Source of the DNA: Streptomyces sp. NBC_01306
Lineage (GTDB): Bacteria > Actinomycetota > Actinomycetes > Streptomycetales > Streptomycetaceae
DNA length: 64,000 bases
Reading direction: 5' to 3'
Assembly: GCF_026340465.1 (NCBI RefSeq)
Contig: NZ_JAPEPC010000001.1
Location: 3,436,001-3,500,000, forward strand
Of this stretch, positions 53,727 to 61,957 are shown one piece after another. Position 1 is the stretch's first letter. Each line of letters starts with the position of its first letter. Made by a program: the position numbers and the translations under genes. The notes below the pieces were generated by a model, which worked only from the letters and a program-made list of their open reading frames with translations, did no database searches and had not been told where the DNA came from.

Positions 53727-55106
53727 TCAGCCTGCGGTCAGGGCTTCAGGCATCCCCTTGCTCCGTGGCCGTTCATCAACCATCTTGCCCCAGACGACCA
53801 TTCGGTACGTACTGGTGAACTCGGGGGTGCACGTCGTCAGGGTGATGTAGCGGCCCGGCCGGGTAAAGCCGGACCCCACCGGCACCGGCTGGATCACCGA
53901 TACGTTCGACGGAGACGTCTGAGCCAGACGGCTCGTCACCTCGTACGTGTAGTAGTCGTCCTGCGTCTCCACGACGACCTTGTCGCCGTCCTTGAGCTTG
54001 TTGATGTAGCGGAACGGCTCACCGTGGGTGTTGCGGTGGCCCGCCAGCGCGAAGTTGCCCGTCTTCGCCGACGGCATCGCCGTCTTGAGCTTGCCCTCGC
54101 TGTAGTGGCCGACCATCCCGCGGTCGAGCACCTTGGTCTTGCTGACGCCCTCCGCGATCGGCACGACCACGTCCAGCTTGGGGATGTGGATGATCGCGAA
54201 CCCCTGTCCGGGCTCGAAAGCACCGGGCGCGCTGTTCTTGCCGCCCTTCGCCCAGTTGTCCTGGAGGCTGTGGGCCGTACCGCTGGCCTCCTGGTGGGCG
54301 CGTACGTTCGTCCACCAGAGCTGGTACGTGACGAACAGCAGCATCAGCACACCCAGGCTGATGAAGATCTCACCGATCGCCCGGCTGGCGATGACGGCGG
54401 GGCTGTCCTTGAGGGCACGTGCCGCGAGGCGCGCTTCCATCCGGGTGCGGGGGATGGCCGGGATGACGGGTTCGGCGGGCGTGGCGCTCTTGCGCCCCCG
54501 CCCCCTGGCGGCCTTACGGCGCTCGGCGCGGCCGCCGAGCGGCGCGGGTGCCCGGTCCGCGTCCGTGGGCGCGGACGAGGCGGGTGAGGACGGAGCGGTT
54601 GCGGACGAGGCGGCTGCGGCCTCGGCGATGCGGAGCCCCACGGTCTCGTCGTCCCGTACGACGGGAAAAACGGCCGTGCTCCGCTCCGGGTCCGGGCCTG
54701 GTTCCGGGAACGGCTCCGCGATCGGCCCGGGGATCGGCTCCGCGATCGGCCCGGGGATCGGCCCCGTGATCGGCTCGGGGATCGGCTCCCGGGCCGTGGC
54801 CGTCTCCGGTGGCACGGCGGGCGTGACTATGGGCTCGTACACCGCCTCCCGCCCGTACCAGTCCCGCGGCGGATCCTGCACGGCCGGCTGCGGCGCCGTG
54901 CCCCCCGAGTGCTCCGCCCGGAACCACGGCGAACTGTGGCTGCCCGTCGGCAGCGGGTCCGTCAGCGGGTCGTACTCCCGGTCGGCGCGACCGGGGCCGG
55001 TGGCCCCGGCAGGCTGTCCGGCAGGCGGCCCCGCGGGCCCTGACCCTCTCGGTGGTTCCGGTGCCGCCGCCTCCGAGCCGTCCTGTTCGGGGCGCAGTGC
55101 CGTCAC
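53727..55106 (-). CDS. Class E sortase (2) with long cytosolic extension
   Basis: 459 residues; the first 230 are a Pro/Glu/Gly/Ala-rich cytosolic part including a PIPGPIAEP repeat coded by three 24-bp units. One TM helix (about 244-266, GEIFISLGVLMLLFVTYQLWW) and the sortase domain follow: FALAGHRNTHGEPF (His), ITLTTCTPEF (Cys), STYRMVVWG (Arg). The GTG at 55106 overlaps the pabA stop (GTGA). Extra length is unusual; the barrel is complete. Confidence 0.93.
   Translation of the reverse strand: MTALRPEQDGSEAAAPEPPRGSGPAGPPAGQPAGATGPGRADREYDPLTDPLPTGSHSSPWFRAEHSGGTAPQPAVQDPPRDWYGREAVYEPIVTPAVPPETATAREPIPEPITGPIPGPIAEPIPGPIAEPFPEPGPDPERSTAVFPVVRDDETVGLRIAEAAAASSATAPSSPASSAPTDADRAPAPLGGRAERRKAARGRGRKSATPAEPVIPAIPRTRMEARLAARALKDSPAVIASRAIGEIFISLGVLMLLFVTYQLWWTNVRAHQEASGTAHSLQDNWAKGGKNSAPGAFEPGQGFAIIHIPKLDVVVPIAEGVSKTKVLDRGMVGHYSEGKLKTAMPSAKTGNFALAGHRNTHGEPFRYINKLKDGDKVVVETQDDYYTYEVTSRLAQTSPSNVSVIQPVPVGSGFTRPGRYITLTTCTPEFTSTYRMVVWGKMVDERPRSKGMPEALTAG
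54718..54789. repeat. Three 24-bp repeats in sortase 2
   Basis: Units at 54718, 54742 and 54766 with the core ATCGGCCCGGGGATCGG. They encode PIPGPIAE/T repeats in the cytosolic part; in frame. Confidence 0.88.
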
Positions 55107-55741
55107 GCCGCGGCCTTGCCCACCACCGGCGCGAGCCCCGCCGACCGTCCGACCGCGCCCGCGTCGCCGCACTGGACGAGCCAGTTGGCGAGCATCAGAT
55201 GGCCGTGCTCGGTGAGCACCGACTCGGGGTGGAACTGCACGCCCTCGACCGGCAGTTCCCGGTGGCGCAGGCCCATGATGATGCCGTCGGCGGTCCACGC
55301 GGTGACGGCGAGCTCGGGCGGCACCGTCCGGGGCTCGGCGGCCAGCGAGTGGTAGCGGGTCGCGGTGAAGGGCGAGGGCAGCCCGGCGAAGACACCGGCC
55401 CCCTCGTGCGTCACCGGGGACGTCTTGCCGTGCAGCAGCTCGGGCGCCCGGTCCACCACACCGCCGTACGCCACTGCCATCGACTGCATGCCAAGACAGA
55501 CCCCGAAGACGGGGACCCCGGTGTCGGCGCAGTGCCGCACCATGTCCACGCAGACACCGGCGTGTTCGGGCGTTCCGGGCCCGGGGGAGAGCAGTACGCC
55601 GTCGAAGCCGTCCTGCGCGTGCGCGAGGGTGACCTCGTCGTTCCGCACGACTTCGCACTCGGCGCCGAGCTGGTACAGGTACTGGACCAGGTTGAACACG
55701 AAGCTGTCGTAGTTGTCGACGACGAGGATGCGGGCACTCAT
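55103..55741 (-). CDS. pabA: Aminodeoxychorismate/anthranilate synthase glutamine amidotransferase PabA
   Basis: 212 residues, class I amidotransferase. ILVVDNYDSFVFNLVQYL opens it, the nucleophile Cys is in VFGVCLGMQSMAVAYGG (about residue 81), and the His-Glu pair in GVQFHPESVLTEHG. It supplies ammonia for p-aminobenzoate or anthranilate. The synthase subunit is not in the window. The ATG at 55741 overlaps the stop of a 58-aa membrane protein gene. Being between sortases appears to be a conserved positional oddity. Confidence 0.93.
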   Translation of the reverse strand: MSARILVVDNYDSFVFNLVQYLYQLGAECEVVRNDEVTLAHAQDGFDGVLLSPGPGTPEHAGVCVDMVRHCADTGVPVFGVCLGMQSMAVAYGGVVDRAPELLHGKTSPVTHEGAGVFAGLPSPFTATRYHSLAAEPRTVPPELAVTAWTADGIIMGLRHRELPVEGVQFHPESVLTEHGHLMLANWLVQCGDAGAVGRSAGLAPVVGKAAA

Positions 55742-55914
55742 CGCACGGCCCCCATCCCCTGGTCGACCGTCACGTCATTGAACGGAAGCAGCGGCTCCGC
55801 CCACGGGAAGACGTACTGGAAGAGCAGGTAGACGAGAGCGAGCACGAGCACGAGCGAGATGACCGCCCGGAGCCATACGTTGCCCGGCAGATGCCGCCAG
55901 ATCCAGCCGTACAT
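55738..55914 (-). CDS. 58-residue membrane protein
   Basis: MYGWIWRHLPGNVWLRAV begins it, then one TM helix (about 16-37, ISLVLVLALVYLLFQYVF) and WAEPLLPFNDVTVDQGMG. Ribosome site AAGGGA is nine bases upstream of ATG 55914, and its TGA overlaps the pabA ATG (ATGA). I know no function; it is conserved-looking and coupled to pabA. Its place between sortase 3 and pabA suggests expression with the sortase run. Confidence 0.8.
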   Translation of the reverse strand: MYGWIWRHLPGNVWLRAVISLVLVLALVYLLFQYVFPWAEPLLPFNDVTVDQGMGAVR

Positions 55915-55974
55915 GCTGTCCCTTCCGTTCGTGGTACGGCACCAGAGTAGAGGGCTGTGGCAGGCGCCCGTGGG

Positions 55975-56697
55975 TCACCCGCGCAAAGCGGCCGGCTTGC
56001 CCTGCGTCACAGGCTGCGTGGAGTCGAGATGTCCCCAGGCGATGAGCCGGTGGCTGCTGCCCCATTCCGGGTCGCACGTGGTGAGCGTCAGATAGCGTCC
56101 GGCCCCCTGAAAACCCGACTTCACCGGCACCGGATCGATGACCCCGGTGTCGGACGGCACGGTCAGATAGGGCTTGTTGTCGATGCGGTACGTGAACCAG
56201 GTCGTCCCGTCCGTGAGCACCACCGCGTCGCCGGGCCTGAGCTTCGGGAAGTCCTTGAACGGGTCGCCGTACGTACGCCGGTGGCCCGCGACCGCGAAGT
56301 TTCCCGTGGCGCCGAGGCGTGCGGTCCCCGCGTAGTGGCCCAGGCCCCGCTGGAGCGTCCCGACGGCTGTGTTCTGCAGCACGGGCCTGCTCCAGTCCCG
56401 GCCGAGGCGCGGGACGTACATCACGGCGAAGGCCTTGCCCGCGTGGTACGCGACGGGGGCGGGGGTGGCGGCCGGCTTCGGTTTCGACGGTGACGAGGCG
56501 CTGGAACCGGCTGCGGGGCCGGGGGTGGCGGCCGCGCTGCGGGCCCACTGGTGGTGGAGGTCGTCGATCTGGTGATCCGCGGCGTTGTCCGCTTTCACGC
56601 CCGTCCAGAACAGCAGATACGCGACGAACAGCACGATCAACGCACCTACGGTGATACAGAGTTCGCTGAAGCTCCTGACGATCAGTCGCACCGTCAC
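55975..56697 (-). CDS. Class E sortase (3)
   Basis: 240 residues. TM helix about 13-33 (CITVGALIVLFVAYLLFWTG), Ala/Pro/Ser linker, then FAVMYVPRLG, FAVAGHRRTYGDPF with the His, LTLTTCDPEW with the Cys, and SSHRLIAWG with the Arg. The GTG at 56697 has GGAGG nine bases upstream. It is less like the other two than they are to each other, so probably has another substrate set. Confidence 0.93.
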   Translation of the reverse strand: MTVRLIVRSFSELCITVGALIVLFVAYLLFWTGVKADNAADHQIDDLHHQWARSAAATPGPAAGSSASSPSKPKPAATPAPVAYHAGKAFAVMYVPRLGRDWSRPVLQNTAVGTLQRGLGHYAGTARLGATGNFAVAGHRRTYGDPFKDFPKLRPGDAVVLTDGTTWFTYRIDNKPYLTVPSDTGVIDPVPVKSGFQGAGRYLTLTTCDPEWGSSHRLIAWGHLDSTQPVTQGKPAALRG

Positions 56698-56717
56698 AGC
56701 CGTCCGCCTCCCTGGAA

Positions 56718-57485
56718 CTACCCCACAGGTCCTGCGTAATGGAGATCCACTGTGCCCGAGTAACCGGGAAGAGTCACCGCCTGGTCGTCATCTACTTTCC
56801 AGCCGAGCCCGTACGCCTTCACGTACTGCAGGTAGTTCTGGATCGCCGGGGAGGCCGTGAGCGCCTTCTTCAGCTTGTCGGGGTTGCCGACGGCCGTCAC
56901 CTTGTACGGGGGCGAGTAGACGCGGCCCTGGAGGAGCAGGGTGTTGCCCACGCAGCGCACCGCGCTGGTGGTGATCAGCCGCTGGTCCATGACTTTGATG
57001 CCCTTGGCACCGCCCTGCCACAGGGCGTTCACCACCGCTTGCAGGTCCTGCTGGTGGATGACCAGGTCGTTGGGCTGCGGTTCGGGGTAGCCGGGGTTCG
57101 CGGTGGTGTTCGGCGGGGCGTCGTCGAGCGTGACCGAGACGGCGGAGCCGCTGAGCTTCTGCGTACCGGCGGACTTCTCCAGCGCCTTGAGGCCGGCGTC
57201 CTCCTTCTTCGTGACGCCTCCGTCACGCTGGGCGAGCGCGTCTACATCGCGGCGGACGGCGGCGGTGGAGTCGCCGAGTTCCTTGTTCTTGCCGTTGCGC
57301 TCCTGGATGAGGTCCGAGAGTTTCAGCATCGACGCATCGCTGCGGATATCGGTGCCCTTGGCGGTGTTGAAGCTGGTCACGAAGATGAGTCCGGCGAGCG
57401 CGAAAACGGCGGCGGTGAGGACCCGGACCGGCCTCCAGTCGCGGCGGCGGGCGGCCCCTGTGGGAGAGTCGTCAGAATTGCTCAA
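56718..57485 (-). CDS. DUF881 family membrane protein
   Basis: 255 residues. One TM helix (about 22-42, [20 protein letters not shown]), then a coiled coil and the DUF881 fold with [23 protein letters not shown] and [20 protein letters not shown]. It is an outer-face protein commonly beside crgA and sortases in actinobacteria; a division-related role is inferred. It ends 20 bases before sortase 3 on the same strand and is divergent from crgA. Confidence 0.9.
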   Translation of the reverse strand: MSNSDDSPTGAARRRDWRPVRVLTAAVFALAGLIFVTSFNTAKGTDIRSDASMLKLSDLIQERNGKNKELGDSTAAVRRDVDALAQRDGGVTKKEDAGLKALEKSAGTQKLSGSAVSVTLDDAPPNTTANPGYPEPQPNDLVIHQQDLQAVVNALWQGGAKGIKVMDQRLITTSAVRCVGNTLLLQGRVYSPPYKVTAVGNPDKLKKALTASPAIQNYLQYVKAYGLGWKVDDDQAVTLPGYSGTVDLHYAGPVG

Positions 57486-57633
57486 CGTACCCTTATCTCC
57501 TTCCCAACCCCGGAAGCACTACGCTAACGGACGCCCGGGGGAGGCAATGCGCCCCGTCGCATCCCGCGCTCCCGGCACTTCCTCAACAGTTCCCCCTGCG
57601 CGGTCACGCAGCGCATCGACAGGAGAGCCCCTC

Positions 57634-57891
57634 GTGCCGAAGTCACGTATCCGCAAGAAGGCCGATTTCACGCCGCCGCCCGCGACGAAGCAGGCGACTG
57701 CCATAAAGCTGACCAATCGCAGCTGGGTGGCCCCCGTGATGCTGGCCTTCTTCTTGATCGGTCTCGCCTGGATCGTTGTCTTTTACGTCACGGACGGCAG
57801 TATGCCCATCAAGCCGCTCGGGAACTGGAACATCGTGGTCGGCTTCGGCTTCATCGCGGGTGGCTTCGGCGTCTCGACCCAGTGGAAGTAG
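57634..57891 (+). CDS. crgA: Cell division protein CrgA
   Basis: 85 residues with two TM helices (about 32-52 and 66-80). [16 protein letters not shown] and [20 protein letters not shown] are signatures. CrgA coordinates septum placement with FtsZ in streptomycetes and recruits division proteins in mycobacteria. GTG 57634 with AGGAG ten bases upstream is used; the longer frame back to 57103 runs antisense to the DUF881 gene. Confidence 0.96.
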   Translation: MPKSRIRKKADFTPPPATKQATAIKLTNRSWVAPVMLAFFLIGLAWIVVFYVTDGSMPIKPLGNWNIVVGFGFIAGGFGVSTQWK

Positions 57892-57939
57892 CCCTGCGGG
57901 CTCTCACATGTCCAGGTGACCGTCAAGCCCTGCCCTGAG

Positions 57940-58139
57940 TTATCCACAGCGCTATCCACAACCGGGGAAAACTCAGAAGATCTGTGGATAACTTTCGGGC
58001 GTTGACGCCGGTGTGACTACTCGGCGCCATACCACAACAGTGGTCGGCCCCTTGCCCTTCCTGGGGAAACCCAGGTCAGCGGCAAGGGGCACTGCTGTTC
58101 CCCACAGGATGCACAAGATCCGCCACTCGCTGTGGACAA
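57940..58139. promoter_or_regulatory. DnaA-box cluster
   Basis: TTATCCACA 57940-57948, CTATCCACA 57952-57960, TGTGGATAA 57983-57991 and TGTGGACAA 58131-58139 lie in the 276-base gap between crgA and the rhomboid gene. Confidence 0.6.
58047..58090 (+). terminator. Nested hairpin with GAAA loop after crgA
   Basis: Outer arms GCCCCTTGCC and GGCAAGGGGC; inner CCTGGG-GAAA-CCCAGG. On the plus strand the inner loop is a GNRA tetraloop. Terminator for crgA and/or the rhomboid gene. Confidence 0.65.
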
Positions 58140-58167
58140 CTGGGTCCTGCCGTTCGGATCAGGCCCC

Positions 58168-59061
58168 TCAGGTCAGCATCGCGGTTCTGGCCAGCACCAT
58201 GCCGATGGTCGCCACCAGGACGAGCGCACAGGTCCCGAACTGCAGCAGCGTCCGCCGCTCGCGCGGGGCGTGCACCATCCCGATCGCGATGACGATCCCG
58301 GCGACGAAGCCGCCCAGATGCGCCTGCCAGGCGATCCCGCCGGTGAAGGTGAAGATCACATTGACCACGAGCAGGCCGAGGAGCGGCCGCATGTCGTAGT
58401 TCATGCGCTTCATCAGGACACCGGTGGCACCCAGCAGCCCGAAGATGGCGCCGGACGCCCCGAGCGACGCCTCGGTCGGCGAGGCGATGAGATAGGTGAG
58501 CGCGCTGCCGGCCAGCCCGGAGAGCAGATACAGCGCGATGTAGCGGGCCCGGCCGAGCGCCGCCTCCAGCGGCCCGCCGATCCACCAGAGGCTCAGCATG
58601 TTGAACCCGATGTGCGCGTAGTTGGCGTGCATGAACATCGCGGTGAACAGCCGGTACCACTGCCCCTGGGCGACGCCCACCAGCGGCCCGAACGGCGTGG
58701 TCTGCGCCTGGCCCACCAGCTCGAAACTGGAGTCGAAGCTGTTGTTGTTCGCCACCTGCATGATGAACACCAGGACGTTGATCCCGATGAGGATCTTGGT
58801 GAGCAGGCGCGGGTCGGCGGTGACCGCACCGCCCGCCACGGTGCGCGGGCGACTCGCCGCGGCCGGGGTGCTGCCCGTACCCGACCCGCGTACGCACTCC
58901 GGGCACTGGAAGCCGACGGAGGCGCTGATCATGCACTGCGGACAGATCGGCCGCTCGCAGCGGACACAGCTGATGCCCGTCTCCACGCCGGGGTGGCGGT
59001 AGCAGTGGGGCAGACCGCCCGCTCCGGACTGCCGCTCCGGGCCTCCTGGCAACTCTTCCAT
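58168..59061 (-). CDS. Rhomboid family intramembrane serine protease
   Basis: 297 residues. The N-terminus has a zinc-finger-like segment (CYRHPGVETGISCVRCER, CPQCM, CPEC). Six TM helices follow, with the active Ser in SLGASGAIFGLLGA (GASG) and the active His in AWQAHLGGFVAGI; HANYAHIGFNMLSL is the usual TM2 motif. It cleaves TM segments of unknown substrates. ATG 59061 with GAGGGA upstream is used. Confidence 0.93.
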   Translation of the reverse strand: MEELPGGPERQSGAGGLPHCYRHPGVETGISCVRCERPICPQCMISASVGFQCPECVRGSGTGSTPAAASRPRTVAGGAVTADPRLLTKILIGINVLVFIMQVANNNSFDSSFELVGQAQTTPFGPLVGVAQGQWYRLFTAMFMHANYAHIGFNMLSLWWIGGPLEAALGRARYIALYLLSGLAGSALTYLIASPTEASLGASGAIFGLLGATGVLMKRMNYDMRPLLGLLVVNVIFTFTGGIAWQAHLGGFVAGIVIAIGMVHAPRERRTLLQFGTCALVLVATIGMVLARTAMLT

Positions 59062-59226
59062 CGGGTTCCCTCGTCTCGTACGGGTCGCGTACGCACTGCA
59101 CCCGCCCCGCTCGTCATACGGACGAACGGGGCGGGTGGTTCCCGTACCGGATGAGGCAACGGGCTCTCTGCTCCCACCGCTCCCGCGCCCGCGGGATCGG
59201 GCGGCCTCCACCGGCCGCCGCGCGGT

Positions 59227-59778
59227 TCAGCTCTTCCGGGTCGCGACGCCGTCGCGGGTCTCGACGACCACCGTCTCGATGACGACGTCCTGCACCGGCC
59301 GGTCGGTGCGCGGGTTGGTCGGGGTGGTGATGATCTCGTCGATGACCTTCTGGCTCGCCGCGTCGGTGACCTCGCCGAAGATGCTGTGCTTACGCGTCAG
59401 CCAGGTCGTCGGCTGCACCGTGATGAAGAACTGCGAGCCGTTGGTGCCCGGTCCCGCGTTGGCCATGGCGAGCAGGTACGGCTTGTCGAAGGACAGGTCC
59501 GGGTGGAACTCGTCACCGAACTCGTAGCCGGGGCCACCCGTGCCGTTGCCCAGCGGGTCGCCGCCCTGGATCATGAAGCCACTGATCACGCGGTGGAAGA
59601 CGGTGCCGTCGTAGAGCCGGTCCGTGGACTTCTTGCCGGTGGCCGGGTGGGTCCACTCCCGCTCTCCCTGAGCGAGCTCGACAAAGTTCCTGACCGTCTT
59701 CGGCGCGTGGTTCGGCAGCAGCCGAATCTCGATGTCGCCGTGGTTGGTCTTCAGGGTGGCGTAAAGCTGCTCGGCCAC
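59227..59778 (-). CDS. ppiA: Cyclophilin-type peptidyl-prolyl isomerase
   Basis: 183 residues, cytosolic: no signal peptide. Active-site Arg in TVFHRVISGFMIQGGDP, then YEFGDEFHPDLSFDKPYLLAMANAGPGTNGSQFFIT (read in two parts) and HSIFGEVTDAASQKVID. It speeds proline isomerisation during folding. Followed downstream by the rhomboid gene after 165 bases. Confidence 0.95.
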   Translation of the reverse strand: MAEQLYATLKTNHGDIEIRLLPNHAPKTVRNFVELAQGEREWTHPATGKKSTDRLYDGTVFHRVISGFMIQGGDPLGNGTGGPGYEFGDEFHPDLSFDKPYLLAMANAGPGTNGSQFFITVQPTTWLTRKHSIFGEVTDAASQKVIDEIITTPTNPRTDRPVQDVVIETVVVETRDGVATRKS

Positions 59779-60063
59779 GGTGTGCCTTCCGTAAGTCTTC
59801 TCTGACGTTCACCGATCCTCGCACGGACGCGGAGCGCCGAGCCGCCACGCAGGGGAAAAGCACTCAGGTGACTGCCGAACCGGCGCGCACCGGGCCGAAC
59901 CATGGCATTGTCGGCCGCAGAACTCCCCCTTGCACCACAATGACGGATTACGCCTTTCCTGACCCGGATGCCTGATCTCGCGTGCCGCGAAGGTCCCGGA
60001 CAGGCATGATTTCGAAAAGGGTGGACAGGCGAATGACAGAACGCCACCGATGAGGAGGAACCC

Positions 60064-60762
60064 GTGACCCGCATGGACAGCGTGCGCGCCGCGACCGGTA
60101 CGGCGAAGGAGAACGTGCTGCACGCCGCGGAAGTGGTGGCGCCCTACGCCGGAACGGCCAAGGAACAGGCCACGCATTACGCCAACGAAGCTCGTGTACG
60201 GCTGGCCCCGAAGGTCTCGCTGGCAGCGCAGCAGGCCCGCACTCAGTACGACGCGCGGCTCGCACCCCACGTCGACCAGGCCCTCACTCATGTACCGCCG
60301 AAGGTCGACGCGGCGGCGCAGCGTGCGGCCAAGGCGGCCCGGCAGGCGCAGTGCCAGCTCGCACCGAGGGTGGAACAGGCCGTGGCAGCGGCCCAGCCCG
60401 TCCGCGAGGAGGCCGCGGCCCGCAGTGCGGCCGCCGTGGCGGCGCTGCGCGGTCAGGTCTCGGCGAAGCAGATCCAGAAGCTGGTCAGAAAGCAGCAGCG
60501 GTGCGCGAAGGCGAGCCGGCTGGCCAAGGGCGTCATCGTGCTCGGCGTCGTCGCCGGAGGCGCGTTCGCAGCCTGGAAGTGGTGGGACAAGCAGGCGAAC
60601 CCCGACTGGCTGGTCGAGCCGCCCGCGCCCACCGAGGTCGGGGACCGGCGGCCGCCGCTCACCTCGGTCGACGGCAGCCCCGACGCACTGGACCCCGAGG
60701 TCAAGGCCAAGCAGGCCGAGGCCGAAGAGGCAGACCAGGAGCGTGACGATCCCCGGGGCTGA
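60064..60762 (+). CDS. DUF5324 family protein
   Basis: 232 residues. Residues 1-140 are Ala/Gln-rich amphipathic helices resembling stress- or lipid-associated repeats (VAPYAGTAKEQATHYANEAR, ARLAPHVDQALTHVPPKVDA). One TM helix (about 159-178, GVIVLGVVAGGAFAAWKWW) and an acidic tail follow. Function unknown; conserved in streptomycetes. The GTG at 60064 follows GAGGAGG. Upstream to 59779 I see no other gene. Confidence 0.85.
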   Translation: MTRMDSVRAATGTAKENVLHAAEVVAPYAGTAKEQATHYANEARVRLAPKVSLAAQQARTQYDARLAPHVDQALTHVPPKVDAAAQRAAKAARQAQCQLAPRVEQAVAAAQPVREEAAARSAAAVAALRGQVSAKQIQKLVRKQQRCAKASRLAKGVIVLGVVAGGAFAAWKWWDKQANPDWLVEPPAPTEVGDRRPPLTSVDGSPDALDPEVKAKQAEAEEADQERDDPRG

Positions 60763-60838
60763 TCCCGTGGACTGATCCGGCGGACTGGTCCGCGGGACCG
60801 ATCCGCCGGGCGGCGCCGTCATCGGGCCGGCAGACGCG

Positions 60839-60874
60839 AAGGGCGTCAGGAGACTCAGCTCTCCTGGCGCCCTT
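60839..60874. terminator. Terminator between DUF5324 and MarR genes
   Basis: AAGGGCGTCAGGAGA pairs with TCTCCTGGCGCCCTT with one wobble, six-base loop; convergent genes on both sides. Confidence 0.8.
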
Positions 60875-60925
60875 CCATGCTGAGCAGGCCGGTGCTGAGA
60901 GGCGGCTCCGCAGTGCTCCCGCCGG

Positions 60926-61417
60926 TCAGTCGGGCAGCGTGGAGGCGCCCTTCTCGTACGCCTCCATGGTGCGTACGAACATCGCGCGCTCCTGTGGGGT
61001 CAGCGGTTCGAGTGCCTTCTCCCAGGCCCCGGCGCCCCGGGCCAGCCAGCCGTTGATCGCGTCGCGGGTCGCCGGGTCCTCCGTGATGGCGACGACCGTG
61101 CGCCTGCGGTCGGCGGGGTCGGAGTTCCGCTCCACGACTCCCTGGCGGCTGAGGTCGGCGACCATCAGGCTCACCGTCGTCGGGGCGACCTCAAGACGCG
61201 CGGCGAGTTCACTGACGAGGGCCGGCCCGTCGAAGACGAGGTGGGACAGGAGCGAGAGGTGCCGGGGGGCCGGATTCATCGACCGGAGCTGCTCCGGAAC
61301 GGTGGTGCGCTTGATCCGCTGGGCCACCCGGGGCATCAGCACGAGCATCGCCCTGATCGCGTCGTCCCTGGTCAGGCCGGTCGCCTGTGACGTCTCCGGC
61401 TCGTGCTCCGTTGACAT
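60926..61417 (-). CDS. MarR family transcriptional regulator
   Basis: 163 residues. Winged helix: HLSLLSHLVFDGPALVSELA, APTTVSLMVADLSRQGVVE and the wing NSDPADRRRTVVAITED. ATG 61417 has GAGGAGG nine bases upstream. A perfect palindrome lies in the gap to the divergent MFS pseudogene, so it was likely that exporter's repressor and probably now acts only on itself. Confidence 0.9.
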   Translation of the reverse strand: MSTEHEPETSQATGLTRDDAIRAMLVLMPRVAQRIKRTTVPEQLRSMNPAPRHLSLLSHLVFDGPALVSELAARLEVAPTTVSLMVADLSRQGVVERNSDPADRRRTVVAITEDPATRDAINGWLARGAGAWEKALEPLTPQERAMFVRTMEAYEKGASTLPD

Positions 61418-61438
61418 CCGCGCCAACCTCCTCATGGC

Positions 61439-61455
61439 TTTGCTTTCAAAGCAAA
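61439..61455. promoter_or_regulatory. MarR operator, perfect palindrome
   Basis: TTTGCTTTCAAAGCAAA, two 8-base arms around one base, A+T-rich, between the marR-type gene and the MFS pseudogene. Confidence 0.85.
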
Positions 61456-61521
61456 CCTTCTCTTGGCTCGTCCACGAGACCCGACACGTGTGCCTCGGGC
61501 CGTTCACGAAGGGGATGACCC

Positions 61522-61957
61522 ATGTCATCAGCCTCGGCCTCCCCCCAGCGCCACCGACGGGTTCAACCCGAGGCGGTGGGCGGCGTTCGTCGTCACGCTG
61601 TCCGCGACCTTCATGGACCTGGTCGACACCACCGTCATCAATGTGGCGTTACCCTCCCTGCGGCGCGAACTGCACGCGTCGAGCACCCAGTTGGAGTGGT
61701 CGATCGCCGGCTATGTGTTCGCCTTCGCCTCCGGCATGATCACCGCATCCCGCCTGGGCGACCGGTTCGGCCGGCTCCGCGTCTTCCAGCTCGGGCTGCT
61801 CGCCTTCACCATCACCTCGGCGCTGACCGGCCTCGCCGTCGATCCGGAGATGCTGATCGCCGCCCGCATCGCACAGGGCGCCTCCGCCGCCCTCATGGTG
61901 CCGCAGGTGCTGTCCATGCTCCGGGTGGAGTTCCCGCCGGGCGAGCAGTCGAAAGCC
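61522..61957 (+). pseudogene. MFS drug exporter, frameshifted and truncated
   Basis: The start ATG 61522 (AAGGGGA upstream) reads MSSASASP, but the MFS sequence TDGFNPRRWAAFVVTLSATF continues one frame later; losing one C from the C6 tract at 61541-61546 restores MSSASASPSATDGF. The exporter follows well (DLVDTTVINVALPSLRRELH, ASRLGDRFGRLRVF) to EFPPGEQSKA, about residue 140, and stops there at a junction with unrelated reverse-strand sequence near 61957. About 340 C-terminal residues are missing. It was the probable target of the neighbouring MarR protein. Confidence 0.85.

Noticed and set aside
53727..55658. 643-aa version of sortase 2
   Set aside because: The extension is antisense-like across pabA; the GTG at 55106 overlaps the pabA stop in the usual coupled way.
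57901..58167. Replication origin
   Set aside because: DnaA boxes cluster here, but there is no dnaA, dnaN, rpmH or gyr gene and too few boxes for a streptomycete oriC.
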